Positions 18,454-28,714 of a DNA stretch of 64,000 nucleotides are shown here, one piece after another. Source of the stretch: Terrimicrobium sacchariphilum (GTDB taxonomy: Bacteria; Verrucomicrobiota; Verrucomicrobiia; Chthoniobacterales; Terrimicrobiaceae). The stretch covers positions 2,790,001 through 2,854,000 of the forward strand of contig NZ_BDCO01000002.1 in assembly GCF_001613545.1 (NCBI RefSeq). Reading direction: 5' to 3'. The notes under the pieces are model-generated. The model was not told the origin of the DNA and ran no database searches. It was given only the letters and a program-made list of their open reading frames with translations. Both the position numbers and the translations under genes were made by a program. Every line of letters begins with the position of its first letter. Positions within the stretch are counted from its first letter, which is position 1.

Positions 18454-18810
18454 TTAGGGTTGTTTGATTTCGAGGAGGTTGACGACCTTGGAGGCGCCCG
18501 CGTGTTTTGCGTGCGTTTCCAGGAGGACCTTTTCTTTTTCCGTCTCGACGGGGCCGCGCAATGTCACGACCTGGTCGATGGTGATGATCTTCGCGTTCTT
18601 GGCCAGGGCGGAGAGCGCCTCGTCGGCGATGACCATCTTGCGGATCTCGGCGGTCATTTTCACGTCCGCCGGGGCATTGGATTGTTGTTCGGAGGTGGGA
18701 GTGCCGCTGTGCTGGTCGCGGGCATTGGTCCCGGTATTATCCGGAGCCTGCGCCCGAGCGGCCGACACAGCGGTAAACGCTGCGAGACAGAGTACGACAG
18801 GGAGTTTCAT
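18454..18810 (-). CDS. Exported BON-domain protein
   Basis: A 118-residue protein with a signal peptide (MKLPVVLCLAAFTAVSAARA), a polar linker rich in Gln, Thr and Ser, and one BON domain: TAEIRKMVIADEALSALAKN, then IITIDQVVTLRGPVETEKEK and ASKVVNLLEI. BON domains, as in OsmY, bind phospholipid and occur in proteins that protect the envelope under osmotic or other stress. It is probably the first gene of an operon with the glycine-zipper protein. OsmY has two BON domains; this has one. Confidence 0.8.
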   Translation of the reverse strand: MKLPVVLCLAAFTAVSAARAQAPDNTGTNARDQHSGTPTSEQQSNAPADVKMTAEIRKMVIADEALSALAKNAKIITIDQVVTLRGPVETEKEKVLLETHAKHAGASKVVNLLEIKQP

Positions 18811-18976
18811 AAGGTGTCGGTTGACACAGGGAAATCGTCCCCCGCTCCAGCGCCGGGCGTGACCCTAGGATTCGCTCAGGGGCGCGACTCATTTTCAGCA
18901 AACGCGCACCTCATCGCAGCCCACCCATTTTCTCGCCGCCAACATCCACTCCCCGGCACGAAGGCGATTCCCTTCC

Positions 18977-19270
18977 GTGGCACAGCTCACGAAACGGCAC
19001 GAAGATAAACGCCCCGCCACCTCCGAGGCGAACCCCATCCCTGCCGCTGATACCTCCCTGAGCCCGCGCGGCGGAGCGAAGCACCGGAGAATGAAAGAAT
19101 CCATCCTCGCGTGTCTGCGGGAAGCGGGAGGAGCAGGCAAAACACCCGCAGAGATCGCCAGGGAGCTGGGCGTGTTAAAATCGCGCGTCCAGTCCTGGTT
19201 CAGCAGCACCGGGAAGAAATGCCCCGGGGTGCGCAAGGTCGGCACGGGCCGCTGGCGCTTCGTCGATTGA
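18977..19270 (+). CDS. Small helix-turn-helix protein
   Basis: A 97-residue basic protein. The first 37 residues are polar and probably disordered. From MKESILACLREAGG on there is a compact helix-turn-helix domain (KTPAEIARELGVLKSRVQSW) followed by a small strand pair (VRKVGTGRWRFVD), like a winged helix. The start is GTG at 18977; ATG at 19091 would leave only the domain. It could be a regulator of a neighbour; no partner is obvious. Confidence 0.55.
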   Translation: MAQLTKRHEDKRPATSEANPIPAADTSLSPRGGAKHRRMKESILACLREAGGAGKTPAEIARELGVLKSRVQSWFSSTGKKCPGVRKVGTGRWRFVD

Positions 19271-19397
19271 CGGTCCCTGCGGACGATGTATTGAAATCGG
19301 CAGAAAGACTCGAGTATCAGCGAGGAGCAGTCAAAGCATGGGAGGCTTGTCGACTTCTGGCTTTTCAGATCCCGGATCATCAGCCTACGATCCCGCG

Positions 19398-20324
19398 ATG
19401 GCCGCGCTACCCGCGATTCTCGTCACAGGAGCTTCCTCAGGGATCGGCTTGGCAACTGCCCAGTTGCTGAGCAAATCGGGGTACCGTGTTTTTGCGGGAG
19501 TTCGCACACTTTCCGATCGATCCATTCAGGAAAACCTGAGCGAGATCGAGCTCGACGTCAGTGATGAGGCATCCATTCGTGCCGCCGTGCAGAAGATGGA
19601 GCACGAACTTGAAGGAGCCGGTCTTGCCGGGCTCATTAATAACGCAGGTATCGCGGACGTCGCTCCGATTGAATTCCATCCTGTTAGAAATTTCCGCGCA
19701 GTTTTTGAGGTCAATGTCTTCGGCCTGGTGGCTGTCACGCAGGCCTTCCTGCCTCTTCTCCATCGTGCTCAAGGCCGGATCGTCAACATGGGATCCATCG
19801 GAGGATTAATCACGATACCCTTCGGGGCCACGCTCTGTGCCTCGAAGCACGCCGTCGAGGCCATCAGTGATTGCATGCGGCTGGAGCTTTATCCCGCTGG
19901 TATTCATGTGACATGCCTGCAACCGGCCTCCATCAACTCAGGCTCCGCCGAGAAGCTCGCCGCCAAAAATGAACAGACTATCGCTTCTCTATCCCCAGAG
20001 GGGCAACGACGCTACGCCGATATGCTCAGGCGGTTTATGAAGGTTACCATGGAGTCCGAGACCAAAGGGAGTCCTCCCTCGCTTGTGGCCCACGCCGTAC
20101 TTGATGTCCTGCGGAGCGAGGCTCCTCCCGCCAGGAAGCTCGTGGGCAAAGATCATCTTCTGTTGAAACTCGCCGCGAAAGCCCTTCCCGACTCCATTCG
20201 AGATCGGTTGTTTCGGAGGCTCTTTTTCGGCAGCCCATCCTTTGGTTCCTGCCCGGCCTCTCAGGACCAGGAAACGGAGCATCATTCTGATCTTTCCGTG
20301 CGCCCTTCTGCCTCGAAAGATTAA
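19398..20324 (+). CDS. Short-chain dehydrogenase-like protein lacking the catalytic tyrosine
   Basis: A 308-residue member of the SDR superfamily. The cofactor motif TGASSGIG (near residue 11), the structural NNAG and the MGSIGG serine are present. The usual Tyr-x-x-x-Lys is replaced: the segment is ATLCASKHAVEA, with Leu where Tyr is expected and the Lys kept. The protein may therefore be inactive as an oxidoreductase, have a regulatory role, or use another residue. GC content is somewhat lower than in flanking genes. Start ATG 19398 was chosen because the Rossmann motif begins about 10 residues later; a start at 19338 adds 20 residues unlike SDRs. Confidence 0.75.
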   Translation: MAALPAILVTGASSGIGLATAQLLSKSGYRVFAGVRTLSDRSIQENLSEIELDVSDEASIRAAVQKMEHELEGAGLAGLINNAGIADVAPIEFHPVRNFRAVFEVNVFGLVAVTQAFLPLLHRAQGRIVNMGSIGGLITIPFGATLCASKHAVEAISDCMRLELYPAGIHVTCLQPASINSGSAEKLAAKNEQTIASLSPEGQRRYADMLRRFMKVTMESETKGSPPSLVAHAVLDVLRSEAPPARKLVGKDHLLLKLAAKALPDSIRDRLFRRLFFGSPSFGSCPASQDQETEHHSDLSVRPSASKD

Positions 20325-20649
20325 AGCCATTGCCATTGCCGAATCAGGCCGCAGACGCGTATGTCGTAGCCGCCCTCCTCCGTCGCGCGCAGGAACACCA
20401 GGATTTCTCCCGCTGCATCCTATCGAGCAGCAAGTCGTGATCCTAATAGACGGCAGTCATCGCACCACCGGCCCGCGAGGACGGGAGAAAGGCGCGTTTT
20501 CTCTGCTCCCCGGGAGAAGCGGGGCACATTCTTACGCACAAATACGCAAATTGCCCCGCCTCGCGCACCGGCGCTTGGGGGGGAATCGAGGGAGTTCCGC
20601 GAATCATCCCGTTGCGAAGAGCGATTATCGCAATATTATTACCACTCGC
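20325..20649. promoter_or_regulatory. Intergenic region with dyads before the histidine kinase gene
   Basis: There is no credible gene here. GCGGGGCA (20519-20526) pairs with TGCCCCGC (20552-20559) around TACGCACAAA and TACGCAAATT, a near-direct repeat. GCGATTATCGC at 20621-20631 is a perfect 5+1+5 palindrome 19 bases before the ATG of the kinase gene and could be an operator. The open frame reads back through this region from 20650, but its composition there is not protein-like. Confidence 0.4.
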
Positions 20650-21336
20650 ATGGATGTCCGAATGATCGCGCATGATATGCGCACCCCCCTGAGTGCGCTC
20701 ATGTTCAGCCTGAGAAACGCGAAAGCGGCGACAGGCAACCCGGACGCTTTGCATCGGGCCCTGGACGTCGCTGAGCGAAACACCGTAGCGCTCGCCTCGA
20801 TCGTGGAAGCGCTCCTCGACACCTCCCCCGATGGGCACGGTCGGGTTTCCCACGCCGAGTGCCTACCCGCCGACCTCATCGCCTCGGCCATCGACCAGAT
20901 CGCGCCGCAGTCGGAGCACAAGCGGCAGACCATCACGATCGGCGAAACCTTTCCCCAGCCCGTCCTGGCCGACCCCACCCGCATCATCCGCGTCCTGGTC
21001 AATCTCCTCTCCAACGCCATCCGCTTCAGCGCCGAGGGCGGAGAGATCCGCGTGGACGCCCGCCTGCGCCTGAATGACGGCCATCCCTGCGTCGTTTTTT
21101 CCGTCAGCGACAATGGCCCCGGCGTGCCGATCAGCGACATCACAAAGATCTTCGGCGAGGGTGTCAGCATCGCCAAGGGCGGCAAATACTCCTCCGGCCT
21201 CGGCCTCGCCGTGTGCAAGGAACTCGTCGAGGCCCACGGCGGCCGCATCTGGGTCGAGACCGACCGCACCGACGGCGCGACCTTTTCCTTTTCCATTCCC
21301 CTCGACTGGGAGAATCCCGAGGCCCACCGCGCCTGA
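20650..21336 (+). CDS. Soluble histidine kinase without sensor domain
   Basis: A 228-residue protein made only of the two kinase parts. The H-box is IAHDMRTPLSALMFSLRNA (His at about residue 8), with a HisKA dimerisation helix pair to residue 75. A HATPase domain follows with N-box NLLSNAIRFS, G1 SDNGPGVP and G2 GLGLAVCKELVEAHGG. No transmembrane or input domain precedes it: ATG 20650 leaves seven residues before the H-box. No response regulator is encoded nearby. It could be fed by a separate sensor or act in a phosphorelay. Codons upstream of 20650 in the same frame do not look like coding sequence. Confidence 0.8.
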   Translation: MDVRMIAHDMRTPLSALMFSLRNAKAATGNPDALHRALDVAERNTVALASIVEALLDTSPDGHGRVSHAECLPADLIASAIDQIAPQSEHKRQTITIGETFPQPVLADPTRIIRVLVNLLSNAIRFSAEGGEIRVDARLRLNDGHPCVVFSVSDNGPGVPISDITKIFGEGVSIAKGGKYSSGLGLAVCKELVEAHGGRIWVETDRTDGATFSFSIPLDWENPEAHRA

Positions 21337-21381
21337 CCGCATCCCGCAGGAGGGGGAAACGCCCCCGCCTTCGCTCAGGAC

Positions 21382-21837
21382 CTAAAGCCGCTGCCCGGCA
21401 GGCACCTTGGCCGCAGCCACGGCGGCATTGATGTCGCCGCTCCGCTCGTCCCCCACCCGCAGGTAGAGCACGCGACTGGCGGCCGCATCGTAGGCGACCT
21501 GCCACTCCTGGCGGACCATCAGGCCCGCGCCGTTCGGCGCGACGACCGTGCCCCGGGAAATAAACACGCGGTTGCCGAGATCGGACGCCCAGGTCTCCCC
21601 CTCTCCCGGCGTGGAAAATCTCGCCACCTCCGGAGATGACAGATGATCGCGCACGCTGGCGAGCGAACGATCAAACGCCGCCCGCTGCTGCTGGGTCATC
21701 GGCACCATGTGCCCAAAGGCATTGCGCACCGCCAGCGCCCCGCCGATCACGCCCAGGCCGATCACTCCTGTCGCGAGGCTTAGCCAGAAGACACTCCGCC
21801 CGCGCGGCTTGGGCTCCTCACTGGCCTGATTCCTCAT
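21382..21837 (-). CDS. Single-pass membrane protein of unknown function
   Basis: A 151-residue protein with one membrane helix (VFWLSLATGVIGLGVIGGAL, about residues 16-38) after a short charged N-terminus. The C-terminal 110 residues would face the periplasm; they include QQQRAAFDRSLASVRDHL and a beta-rich segment (NRVFISRGTVVAPNGAGL). I do not recognise a family. Start ATG 21837 was chosen; a start at 21990 would add 51 low-complexity residues. Confidence 0.55.
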   Translation of the reverse strand: MRNQASEEPKPRGRSVFWLSLATGVIGLGVIGGALAVRNAFGHMVPMTQQQRAAFDRSLASVRDHLSSPEVARFSTPGEGETWASDLGNRVFISRGTVVAPNGAGLMVRQEWQVAYDAAASRVLYLRVGDERSGDINAAVAAAKVPAGQRL

Positions 21838-22144
21838 GCCTGAACTCGCAGGCGTGGTGACGGTCGCGGAAACTCGGGGGCGCATACCTGCCGAGGCTGC
21901 CTTTTTCTCCGCCTCGGAGCAAGCCCCGACTGTCCCGGCAGCCCGCCCGCTCGCTCGCGGCAGGCGCGGTAGACCGCACGGCGTGCACACGTCGCACCGG
22001 AGCGGGAACTAACACCATACGTCCCGGTCTCCATGGAAATACCGCGCATTGGGATAGCCTCCCTCCGCGCGAGAAGCCAAGCGGAAGCGACCCGCGCGAC
22101 ATGATCGTCTTCCACGCCTCACTCGAGGGCGACGCTGCGGCTTC

Positions 22145-23266
22145 GTGAAAGCCTGCGCGGGCCGGGCCTCGTCCTTGCTTCCAGAATATTACCGACAATA
22201 TTATCCGAAATTGCATAGATTCTCGGCTCTCGCAGTGAAAGCTGATCACCCCCTCGCCCAGAATCTCTTCGACCGCCTATCTCGATTCACTCCTCGGCAG
22301 GGAGAAAAGCAAAAGCGAGAGCCTTTGGAAGACTATATCACGGAATCCCTCGCCTACCTGCTCCTGGCATCTGCGGAATTCCGAAAGGGATTCCTTAGCA
22401 ATATCCTTTCGCTGCCTGAAACCAATGCAGCCGTGTTCATCGCCACCCAGTCCGTTGACAACGGCTTTGATGGCAGGGCGGACATGGTGATTATCACCTC
22501 CATTCCCGGGCATGAGCGCATAGGCATTGAAGTGAAGCGGTATGCGAAATTCCAGACAGAGGAAGACGGCAAATTCCAGCGCCACCAGTTGGATAGACTC
22601 AAGGCTGGCTTCGCCGACAACGCATTCCTTCTCGCCCCGGAAAGCTACCTCCGGAAAGAACGCGCCACGATTGACAGTGCGAAGGTGGCGGAAGCCGCTT
22701 TGGAGGATGTTCACCAGCTTTGCAGCAAAGTCGCGGAGGTCGAGCCGGAGCCGTTGAAATCGCTGTTCCGCCAGTTTTCAGAGTTTCTGGAATCCAAAGG
22801 ACATGCCCGCGTCAAAGTCACCCACCATCCTATGAAAACACAGTTCCTGCCCGATTGCGCCAAGCTCATGGACGATTGGACCCGGTTTTTATACAAAATC
22901 CGCGCGGACCTCGGCATAGACAGCTCTCCCAGCCAAAAGGCTCCCAAATGGGAGGAAGACCAAAAGAAATGGCCCGACATCTCGTTCTATGGAGTTTATG
23001 GTTCGGGCGAAAGCTACATCGGATTCAAGATTAATCACAAAGACGGTATCGACTGTTTCTACCAAGAGACTCGGCCCTTGGGAGACCCGCATATTCCATT
23101 GCTCGATCAGATGGAAAGAGGCGATCAGGGACAGGTGTACTATTCCCTCACCGCCCCCTATCCCTCTCCGGAGTCCGAAGATCAATCCGCGGAACTGACC
23201 CGCATCTTCAAAGATCTTCAGGCCAAGGTTCGTCAGGCATTCAGCGAACTGGAAAAGCCAGCCTGA
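22145..23266 (+). CDS. PD-(D/E)XK nuclease-like protein
   Basis: A 373-residue protein whose core reads GFDGRADMVIITSI, then RIGIEVKRYAKF: Asp113 and the Glu129-x-Lys131 pair form a PD-(D/E)XK active site. An acidic helix (PLEDYITESLAYLL) supplies a possible first carboxylate. The C-terminal 180 residues are not recognised. Base composition is clearly lower in GC than the neighbours, suggesting recent transfer. The start is uncertain: GTG at 22145 is the longest, and TTG at about 22175 is possible. Such single-gene nucleases occur in defence or repair contexts, but no partner is seen here. Confidence 0.6.
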   Translation: MKACAGRASSLLPEYYRQYYPKLHRFSALAVKADHPLAQNLFDRLSRFTPRQGEKQKREPLEDYITESLAYLLLASAEFRKGFLSNILSLPETNAAVFIATQSVDNGFDGRADMVIITSIPGHERIGIEVKRYAKFQTEEDGKFQRHQLDRLKAGFADNAFLLAPESYLRKERATIDSAKVAEAALEDVHQLCSKVAEVEPEPLKSLFRQFSEFLESKGHARVKVTHHPMKTQFLPDCAKLMDDWTRFLYKIRADLGIDSSPSQKAPKWEEDQKKWPDISFYGVYGSGESYIGFKINHKDGIDCFYQETRPLGDPHIPLLDQMERGDQGQVYYSLTAPYPSPESEDQSAELTRIFKDLQAKVRQAFSELEKPA

Positions 23267-23319
23267 AAAGGGCGCAAATCCCACGGATAACGCCTCGCCC
23301 TCTTCCGCCAAAAACACCA

Positions 23320-23352
23320 TCGGCCGACCTCCATTTTCTGAAGGTCGGCCGA
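23320..23352. terminator. Bidirectional terminator between convergent genes
   Basis: TCGGCCGACCT (23320-23330) pairs exactly with AGGTCGGCCGA (23342-23352) over an 11-base loop. It lies between the convergent stops of the nuclease-like gene (23266) and katG (23410) and is well placed to end both transcripts. Confidence 0.75.
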
Positions 23353-23409
23353 CATTGGGGTCTTTGGGGGAACCGTCTTAGCTAATACCTGCGCCTGACG
23401 GGCTAATGC

Positions 23410-25683
<2,274 letters not shown>

Positions 25684-25698
25684 TTAATGCTTAGAGTC

Positions 25699-26205
25699 TC
25701 TCAAAAAATCACGCGCCGCAATCCCGCGCTTGCGCCAGGCGCTTCCAGGCCACGCGCCATCCGCTCCGCGCGAACGCCCGCCCTGGGCCGAGGTTCGTTC
25801 CGTCCTCGGGAAAAAATCGCCGCCCGCCGCATCCTCGCGCACTGCAATGCCACGCCACGCTGGGCGCATCGCTCGCCATCCGGCTTCCGACATTCGCTCA
25901 TGGCACGGCCCTCGCTCCCGGCTCGCTGATGCCCGGCAGTCGCCACGGCCTCCGCACCCGGATCGCCGCCAAACGCCGGGGGAATTCCCGGCTCGTTCGC
26001 ACTCGGAAACACCGGGCGAAAAATCGCCATCCTTCGCGCCTCGCGCCGCCGGGGAACTCGCCGCGCCCGGCTCATGGTGCAGCCCGCCCGCGCTCGTCCA
26101 CTCCCCTCGCCTCGGATCAGGCCGCCGGAGAATGCGCCTCCGCGCTCGGGGAAAAAGTCACCGCGTGCCACCGCATCCGCGCACACCGAAAGGCCACGCT
26201 CAGCG
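25699..26205. repeat. Four degenerate copies of a ~55-bp repeat in the katG-oxyR gap
   Basis: The 739-base gap between katG and oxyR has no convincing gene. It holds four diverged units starting near 25699, 25805, 26011 and 26145. Each begins with (C)TCGGG(G)AAAAA(A)TC, then a CGCGC/CGCAT stretch, and three end in GGCCACGC or similar. Open frames across it on both strands have the odd composition expected of such repeats (repeated GKKSP or DFFPER peptides). Confidence 0.55.
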
Positions 26206-26361
26206 CCACGCAGGCCGCCCGGCTCGCCCCGGAACCAGCCGACCCTTTCGGCCCCGCTCATTCCGGCTTCGCCAGTCCCGGCTAGGCCGTACCGCGAGTT
26301 TGTTACGTAACCGCCTGCGTCATCCATGCGTGCCGGGAGTAAACCAGCCCGCGAGGTATTG

Positions 26362-26390
26362 TTGAAATACTTTGTTCCTTGGTCAATGAT
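26362..26390 (+). promoter_or_regulatory. Predicted sigma70-type promoter of oxyR
   Basis: TTGAAA (26362-26367), a 17-base spacer and AATGAT (26385-26390) match 5/6 and 4/6 of the consensus. The -10 box ends 11 bases before the ATG at 26402, so the transcript would be nearly leaderless. The -35 overlaps GTATT GTTGA AATAC (26356-26370), a small dyad of the LysR-box type that could allow autoregulation. Confidence 0.5.
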
Positions 26391-26401
26391 AGGCCGCACC
26401 T

Positions 26402-27292
26402 ATGGAAATGCACCAGCTCCGCTACGTCGTCGCCGTGGCGCGCACCGGGACCTTCTCCCGCGCCGCCGAGGAGTGCCGCGTCGCGCAACCCTCCCTCAGC
26501 CAGCAGATCCAGAAGCTCGAGGACGAGCTCGGCGAACGCCTCTTCGACCGCCTGCGCCGGGGCGCGAAACTCACCGCCCACGGCGAGGCCTTCCTCCCCC
26601 GCGCCGTCCGCATCCTCGAGGAGGTCGAGGCCGCCCGGCACGAGGCTCGCGAGGCCAATGCCCTCCTGCGCGGCACCCTCTCCCTCGGCGTGCTCCCCAC
26701 CATCGCCCCCTACCTGCTGCGCGACGTCCTCGTGCGCTTCGCCGCCAGCTACCCCGACGTGCAGGTCGTCATTCACGAGGACACCACCGCCGCCCTCCTG
26801 CGCCAGCTCCACTCCTGCGAGATCGACCTCGCCCTCGCCAGCCGTCCGCTCGACGACGCCACGCTCACCATCCGCGACCTCTTCAGCGAAGAGCTCAAGC
26901 TCGCCCTGCCCCCCGGCCACCGCCTCGCCCGCCGCCGCCAGCCCATCACGCTCGACGACCTCCGCGAGGAACAACTCATCGTCATGAAGCCCGGCCACTG
27001 CCTGGGCGAGCAAGTCCTCGGCTTCTGCCAGCGCGGCGACACCGCCCCGCGAATCGCCTTCCGGGGCGCGCAGTTGGAGACGATCCAATCCCTCGTCCAC
27101 GCCGGCATCGGCCTCTCGCTCATCCCCGCGATGGCCGCCCGCCCCGACCACCCCGCCGCCCCCGTCTACCGTTCCCTGAACCACCCCCGCCCCCAACGCA
27201 CCATCTCCGCCCTCTGGACCAAAAACCGCCCGCCCACACGTGCCGCCGGGGAGTTTTTGAGGATTGTGGAGGCTGGATCAATGAAAGACTAG
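26402..27292 (+). CDS. oxyR: OxyR-type LysR-family peroxide sensor
   Basis: A 296-residue LysR-type regulator. The N-terminal winged helix-turn-helix reads MEMHQLRYVVAVARTGTFSR, then AEECRVAQPSLSQQIQKLE. The effector domain has GHCLGEQVLGFC with Cys200 and Cys209, the same nine-residue spacing as the redox pair Cys199/Cys208 of E. coli OxyR. The protein therefore should be switched by disulfide formation under peroxide stress. It lies divergent to katG, its probable main target, though 740 bases of repeats separate them. ATG at 26408 is a close alternative start. Confidence 0.9.
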   Translation: MEMHQLRYVVAVARTGTFSRAAEECRVAQPSLSQQIQKLEDELGERLFDRLRRGAKLTAHGEAFLPRAVRILEEVEAARHEAREANALLRGTLSLGVLPTIAPYLLRDVLVRFAASYPDVQVVIHEDTTAALLRQLHSCEIDLALASRPLDDATLTIRDLFSEELKLALPPGHRLARRRQPITLDDLREEQLIVMKPGHCLGEQVLGFCQRGDTAPRIAFRGAQLETIQSLVHAGIGLSLIPAMAARPDHPAAPVYRSLNHPRPQRTISALWTKNRPPTRAAGEFLRIVEAGSMKD

Positions 27293-27307
27293 CCGCCCGC
27301 AAAATCC

Positions 27308-27326
27308 AAAAGAGAGTTTCTCTTTT
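27308..27326 (+). terminator. Hairpin with T tract after oxyR
   Basis: AAAAGAGA (27308-27315), GTT, TCTCTTTT (27319-27326): an 8-bp perfect stem with a U-rich 3' arm, 16 bases after the oxyR stop. It separates oxyR from the restriction-modification operon, and GC content drops from here on. Just past it, AACGT GGAAAT ACGTT (27336-27351) is a dyad before the methyltransferase start that could be an operator. Confidence 0.6.
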
Positions 27327-27364
27327 CCAAAACCAAACGTGGAAATACGTTATCGATTCACTCG

Positions 27365-28714
27365 ATGTTGAAACCACCGACCAAAGGGTACGCCGCCGTT
27401 ATTGAAGAAGCTGAGTCTCAAGGCCTAGTGACTCCGCCCTCCAAGGGAACGCTTCATTGCATTGACCTCTTCGCAGGATGCGGAGGTTTGTCTCTCGGCC
27501 TTGAGGAGTCAGGATTTAAGCCATTGTTATTCAGTGAATTAAATCACTCCGCTGCCGAAACCTACATTGCCAACCGCGTTGGTCAGGGCATCATTCCATA
27601 CGGCGACATCTATCAGCTTACGGACGAAAATCTGGAGATGCTTCAGGTTAATTGGAAGTATCTGGGAATAAACGAGATCGACCTCGTTTGCGGAGGTCCT
27701 CCCTGTCAGGGGTATAGCGGAATTGGTCACCGCCGCACCTTCAAGCTCGATAAAAAAGATATCCCATCAAATCACCTGTACCAAGAAATGGCGCGTGTGA
27801 TTCGGTGTGTACGCCCAAGGGCCTTTCTATTCGAGAATGTCCGTGGACTCCTCACCTCGAAGTGGTCTGCATCGGGAAAAAACGGCGAAGTCTTCAAGGC
27901 CGTGTTGGAGGAATTCAAGAGCATCCCGGATTACTGCATTCGCTGGCAATTGGTCCACGCGAAAGACTATGGCGTGCCTCAAAACCGTCCACGGGTGCTG
28001 ATGGTCGGCATTCGCAGGGATCTAGTGGAGCCGCGCTTTCAGACTCGACTCTTTGACGAGCCCGTCACCATAGATCGACCTACAGCAGTAAAGGACGGAT
28101 TCCTGCCTGCACCTTCAGGCACAGCACCGACCTTGGTTGAGCTGCTGTCTGATCTAGAAGATCCGGGCTACCTAAGCAAGCGAGCGACAGAGTTCTACGT
28201 TAACAATCCCAAGAATGCACTCCAGCGATCACTCCGGACAAAACCAGATGGAACCCTCTTGGCAAAAGGTGATGAACTGACAGAGCAGGAATACTCGGAA
28301 CACGCCGACTATATCCGCGAGAAATTCGCCTACATGATCGCGAACAACGGCGAAATTCCTGAGAAGTACAAAACCAAGAAATTTGCTCAACGGGTTTTCC
28401 CGCGAGAATGGACTGTTTCCGGCCCAAACATCACCGCTACATCGCTCCCCGAGGATTACGTGCATTATTCCCAGCCGCGAGGCCCGACGGTTCGCGAATG
28501 GGCTCGTATCCAAACCTTTCCTGACTGGTACATCTTCCGGGGACCGAGAACTACCGGAGGTCGTCGCCGTGCCGGTGATCCCGACGCTGGCATCTGGGAT
28601 CGAGACGTTCCCAGGTATACGCAAATCGGAAACGCTGTACCCGTTCAGCTTGCGCAAAAGGTTGGCGCACACCTAGCTGGCATTTTAAGAGGATCAATTA
28701 AAGTCACTCCGTGA
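27365..28714 (+). CDS. DNA (cytosine-5) methyltransferase
   Basis: The modification subunit of a type II restriction system. Conserved C5-methyltransferase motifs appear in order: motif I DLFAGCGGLSLGLE, motif IV GGPPCQGYS with catalytic Cys114, motif VI ENVRGL (157-162), motif VIII QNRPRV (206-211) and motif X QIGNAVPVQLA. The target-recognition region lies between VIII and X, from about 220 to 400. Its stop overlaps the GTG start of the endonuclease gene (GTGA). GC content is well below that of oxyR, indicating acquisition. By analogy with the partner endonuclease family the target is probably a CCNGG-type site, which is inference. Confidence 0.95.
   Translation: MLKPPTKGYAAVIEEAESQGLVTPPSKGTLHCIDLFAGCGGLSLGLEESGFKPLLFSELNHSAAETYIANRVGQGIIPYGDIYQLTDENLEMLQVNWKYLGINEIDLVCGGPPCQGYSGIGHRRTFKLDKKDIPSNHLYQEMARVIRCVRPRAFLFENVRGLLTSKWSASGKNGEVFKAVLEEFKSIPDYCIRWQLVHAKDYGVPQNRPRVLMVGIRRDLVEPRFQTRLFDEPVTIDRPTAVKDGFLPAPSGTAPTLVELLSDLEDPGYLSKRATEFYVNNPKNALQRSLRTKPDGTLLAKGDELTEQEYSEHADYIREKFAYMIANNGEIPEKYKTKKFAQRVFPREWTVSGPNITATSLPEDYVHYSQPRGPTVREWARIQTFPDWYIFRGPRTTGGRRRAGDPDAGIWDRDVPRYTQIGNAVPVQLAQKVGAHLAGILRGSIKVTP

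Noticed and set aside
20242-20649. N-terminal extension of the histidine kinase as a sensor domain
   Set aside because: The frame is open but the peptide is Arg/Pro-rich, without a membrane segment or PAS-like pattern, and its start overlaps the end of the SDR gene.
25701-26399. Open frames on both strands between katG and oxyR (232 and 211 codons)
   Set aside because: Both overlap completely and encode repetitive, Arg-rich peptides that follow the DNA repeat units. Neither shows a recognisable domain.
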